Of a DNA stretch of 35,967 bases, positions 34,437-35,967 are shown piece by piece. Source of the stretch: Paenimyroides tangerinum (GTDB taxonomy: Bacteria; Bacteroidota; Bacteroidia; Flavobacteriales; Flavobacteriaceae); assembly GCF_003865405.1 (NCBI RefSeq), contig NZ_RQVQ01000009.1:1-35967 (forward strand), given 5' to 3'. The translations under genes were made by a program, and so were the position numbers. The notes under the pieces were generated by a model. The model was not told the origin of the DNA, searched no databases, and saw only the letters and a program-made list of their open reading frames with translations. Every line of letters begins with the position of its first letter. Position 1 is the stretch's first letter.

Positions 34437-34982
34437 TTACTGTGAAAAATGGGTGTCAAAACGCCCTTCGCGAACTTCTATTTTTTCTCCAGTTTTTGGG
34501 TCTTTAACATCAAACCAAAAGGTACCCGAGATAATTTGTTTTTGTAAATCTAATTTGGTAATGGTAAATTCGCCTTTGTAATTTATATTATCTGTATATC
34601 TTTCATTATAATGACTTTGCTCATAAACAAATAATATCCCACCCCAATGATTTCTATCTTCTCACTCTTTTAAGGTATAAGTATTACCTTCTATTAAAGC
34701 ATCTGCTGTAGAGCCTATTGCAATATTCCATAAAGGTCTCTCTTCTTTTGTTCCAGCTACAATAAAAGAGTAATGATCTTGTACATACTGGTAATAAGCT
34801 GTAATTTCATTTTTTTTAGTTATATAAGCATTGCCATTAACGTAGCATGCAAAAGTACCTTTGCCAGTTTGAGTAGCTTCTGGCAATGGTGTTTGAAAAT
34901 TCCCTGGGTCTGGGGTCTCATCGTCTTTGTTACATGAAAGAATTAATAGAGATAATCCAAGTAATAATAATATTTTTTTCAT
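34437..34982 (-). pseudogene. DUF6252-like lipoprotein, copy 2, broken by in-frame TGA
   Basis: The frame opens at 34982 with signal peptide, lipobox ILSC (Cys17) and PLPEATQTG, and runs 106 codons to a TGA at 34662-34664. Without any frameshift the same frame continues 74 more codons after the TGA to TAA at 34437-34439, ending in the FDTHFSQ tail shared with copies 1 and 4. One substitution (TGA to AGA) would restore it. The TGA lies in a GA-rich stretch that corresponds to the microsatellite of copy 3. The N-terminal two-thirds are most like copy 3 and the tail like copies 1 and 4, a mosaic. It could still make a truncated 106-residue lipoprotein. Confidence 0.85.
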
Positions 34983-34994
34983 ATCAACAATAAT

Positions 34995-35552
<558 letters not shown>

Positions 35553-35575
35553 AGTTTAGTTGTTTAAAAATTAAT

Positions 35576-35967
35576 TTACTGTGAAAAATGGGTATCAAAA
35601 CGCCCTTCACGAACTTCTATTTTTTCGCCCGTCCAAGGGTTTTGTACATCAAACCAAAACGTACCCGAAACAATTTCGTTCGCTAAATCAAATTTGGTTA
35701 TGGTCATTTCTCCTATATAAGTCGAATTTGTTAATGAAACTTTTAAATAACTGTCTGGACCACCTTTAATATATCCTCCGCCCCAGTAACCTGGATTTAC
35801 TTCGTTTAATGGATGAGTACCTTTTGACATCGATGCGTTTCCTCTATTACCTAGGCTTATACTCCAAACAAAATCAGTTTTCTTTAATCCTCTAATAATA
35901 AAACCATAACCACCATCTACCCATTGGTAATAAGAGGTTACTTGGTTATATCCTTTACAGATGTAAG
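35576..35967 (-). CDS. DUF6252-like lipoprotein, copy 4 (5' end beyond window)
   Basis: The C-terminal 130 residues of a fourth copy, open from the stop at 35576-35578 to the window edge; the start lies outside. It aligns with copy 1 without indels (offset 1708). Three differences lie in the first 52 nt next to the stop (33886/35594, 33895/35603, 33919/35627), and the remaining 340 nt to the window edge are identical. The 23-nt spacer before copy 3 also resembles the spacer between copies 1 and 2. Recent duplication or gene conversion is likely. Confidence 0.85.
   Translation of the reverse strand, partial: YICKGYNQVTSYYQWVDGGYGFIIRGLKKTDFVWSISLGNRGNASMSKGTHPLNEVNPGYWGGGYIKGGPDSYLKVSLTNSTYIGEMTITKFDLANEIVSGTFWFDVQNPWTGEKIEVREGRFDTHFSQ

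Noticed and set aside
34662..34664. Selenocysteine reading of the TGA in copy 2
   Set aside because: No selenoprotein family, no conserved Cys at the aligned position in copies 1 or 4, and a simple point mutation in a GA-rich tract explains it.

Overview
The window is AT-rich bacterial chromosome from a member of the Bacteroidota, most likely family Flavobacteriaceae (Flavobacterium or a close relative). The evidence is a type IX secretion sorting domain, a Bacteroidota HU-HIG protein, a GYDIA-family GHMP kinase beside class II HMG-CoA reductase, DUF6252-type lipoproteins, and promoters of the TAnnTTTG (-7) class. I saw no rRNA, tRNA, CRISPR array, insertion sequence or phage genes. Most of the window is ordinary core genome.

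Layout. 1-3.9 kb: a secreted leucine-rich-repeat protein, a large SAM methyltransferase, nicotinamidase PncA and a GNAT acetyltransferase. 3.9-5.8 kb: a scarred segment holding the 3' end of a D-Ala-D-Ala ligase gene fused to a fragment of the HU gene found intact 1.5 kb further on, several hairpins, a possible uracil-DNA-glycosylase-fold protein, and the intact HU gene followed by palindromic tandem repeats. 5.9-10.6 kb: MiaE tRNA hydroxylase, a glycosyltransferase, a 104-nt element that folds into an exact four-way cloverleaf, an aldose-1-epimerase-like protein coupled to a possible HEPN-domain protein, and a membrane-anchored GH25 lysozyme. 10.6-19.4 kb: an S41 protease plus OppC-type permease; the coupled run surE, small membrane protein, lpxB; then an NlpC/P60 hydrolase, ComEC and a secreted thioredoxin. 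19.5-28.9 kb: four consecutive POT/PTR peptide transporters and a dipeptidyl peptidase IV, a coherent peptide-scavenging locus. 29-33.7 kb: small lipoproteins, the mevalonate-pathway pair HMG-CoA reductase and GYDIA kinase, and a BaiN/RdsA flavoprotein. 33.8 kb to the end: four tandem DUF6252-like lipoprotein genes.

The part most worth a second look is that last array. Copies 1 and 4 share 340 nt of perfect identity up to the window edge. Copy 2 is cut by one in-frame TGA inside a decayed GA-rich tract. Copy 3 carries an uninterrupted (AG)13 microsatellite that throws its open 3' half out of frame, plus a poly-A slip at its start codon. Together this looks like a phase-variable, gene-converting surface-lipoprotein family. 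The cloverleaf element and the ddl/HU chimera are the other notable structures. All functional statements are read from sequence and family knowledge; no searches were run.
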